Positions 63,491 to 64,000 of a stretch of 64,000 nt of DNA are shown here, one piece after another. Each line of letters begins with the position of its first letter. Within the stretch, counting starts at the first letter, position 1. Below the pieces are notes generated by a model. That model was not told the DNA's origin and made no database searches. It saw only the letters and a program-made list of their open reading frames with translations. The stretch covers positions 31,457 to 95,456 of the forward strand of contig QNGE01003019.1 in assembly GCA_008508345.1 (NCBI GenBank), written 5' to 3'. This stretch comes from Paragonimus westermani (taxonomy: Eukaryota; Platyhelminthes; Trematoda; Plagiorchiida; Troglotrematidae). The translations under genes and the position numbers were made by a program.

Positions 63491-64000
63491 GTAAGACTGC
63501 GCGATCAGAACAGGTCTTTTGATCTTTGGTTAATGTTAGATAGCATTTTTCTCGCAACAGACTACAACTTTTTATTTCCATAGTTCTATGTTAAAGCACC
63601 AATGGAAATGAATTATTCCATTGAATATGGGATTTTTGTGTAGTTGAGAAATTGTAACTGACCAAAACTACAACTTTTACGACCTGATGAGATAAACACC
63701 ACTGTTGTATTACAACAAACGGATAGGATTCATTAACTGGGTGCCTACTTGGAACCAAGTTACATCGTAGATGGTCACAGACAACCACTGTGTGCCTGAG
63801 TGTATTACTTTTCAATATGAGGGACAGTATAACAGCACAATTGCTGGAAAACAGAACGCCATTATTTAGGCATTCCCACTATACACTTCAGTTACGTTTC
63901 GACGTACCCGAAGTGAGTCATCACTGTGTTTAACGATCATATTGCAGTAATGTGTTATAAGTAGACTAGAAAAAGTACGGAAAATCTGAAACGTCAAAAT
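63491..64000. other. Start of the next intron, right edge
   Basis: The sequence begins with the donor GTAAGACTGC. The open frame running through it to 63583 is a read-through of the exon and has no family similarity after the donor. No further exon was seen. Confidence 0.6.

Noticed and set aside
1..64000. CRISPR arrays, bacterial operons, phage genes or rRNA genes.
   Set aside because: No regular spaced short repeats, no ribosome-binding sites with packed genes and no rRNA sequence. Spliced animal exons and animal retroelements make the DNA eukaryotic.

Overview
This window is nuclear DNA from an animal, most likely a digenean fluke (parasitic flatworm). It is gene-poor: about 3.1 kb of 64 kb is recognisable host coding sequence, split into short exons with GT/AG borders and separated by introns of 1 to 9.5 kb. 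The introns are full of decayed retroelements of the kinds common in trematodes: Penelope-like elements with GIY-YIG endonuclease, a Gypsy element with the CHCC Gag motif of the CsRn1 group, APE-type LINEs and tRNA-like short repeats. I cannot name the species from sequence alone.

One host gene runs left to right through the whole window. It is the C-terminal part of a dystrophin-family gene. I assembled 13 exons by matching splice sites, reading phase and family motifs: the WW domain (1574-1640, 2673-2809), the two EF-hand-like regions (2673-2809, 12269-12543, 18955-19322, 23347-23432, 30022-30179, 36460-36674), the ZZ zinc finger (36460-36674, 39632-39743), the post-ZZ segment (43942-44065), a long Ser/Pro-rich linker (49470-49849, 54552-55055) and the C-terminal coiled coils (60161-60441, 63097-63490). 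Reading phase agrees across every junction. The rod domain must lie left of the window and the last exon(s) to the right. Three exons (86, 158 and 112 bases) have the same lengths as human DMD exons 66, 67 and 69 as I remember them, so the intron layout is ancient. The fluke protein is about twice as long as human dystrophin over this stretch, because of insertions between the EF-hands and after the ZZ domain.

Intron layout: 0.8-1.35 kb Penelope endonuclease remnant (minus); 3.4-4.05 kb a 300-base near-perfect palindrome made of a Penelope terminal repeat; 4.1-4.3 kb tRNA-like repeat; 4.5-9.8 kb LINE copies (minus), two of them head-to-tail; 15.3-16.6 kb Penelope reverse transcriptase (minus) fused head-to-head to an inverted terminal-repeat piece; 20.1-21.2 kb foldback repeat; 24.66-26.84 kb deleted Gypsy element (plus); 32.9-38.4 kb three related Penelope copies (minus); 41.3-43.4 kb tRNA-like repeats, a Penelope terminal repeat and a foldback; 46.1-46.5 kb probable R2-like remnant (minus); 50.7-51.0 kb Penelope endonuclease remnant (minus); 53.7-54.1 kb LINE 3' end (plus); 61.8-62.1 kb inverted pair of tRNA-like repeats.

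The most interesting non-coding signal is a conserved 40-base motif in the Penelope terminal repeat (3985-4024 plus, its mirror at 3435-3474 minus, and 16585-16624 plus). It has the core boxes, cleavage-site triplet and two of the three stems expected of a small hammerhead ribozyme. Stem II looks weak, so this is a candidate, not a proven ribozyme.
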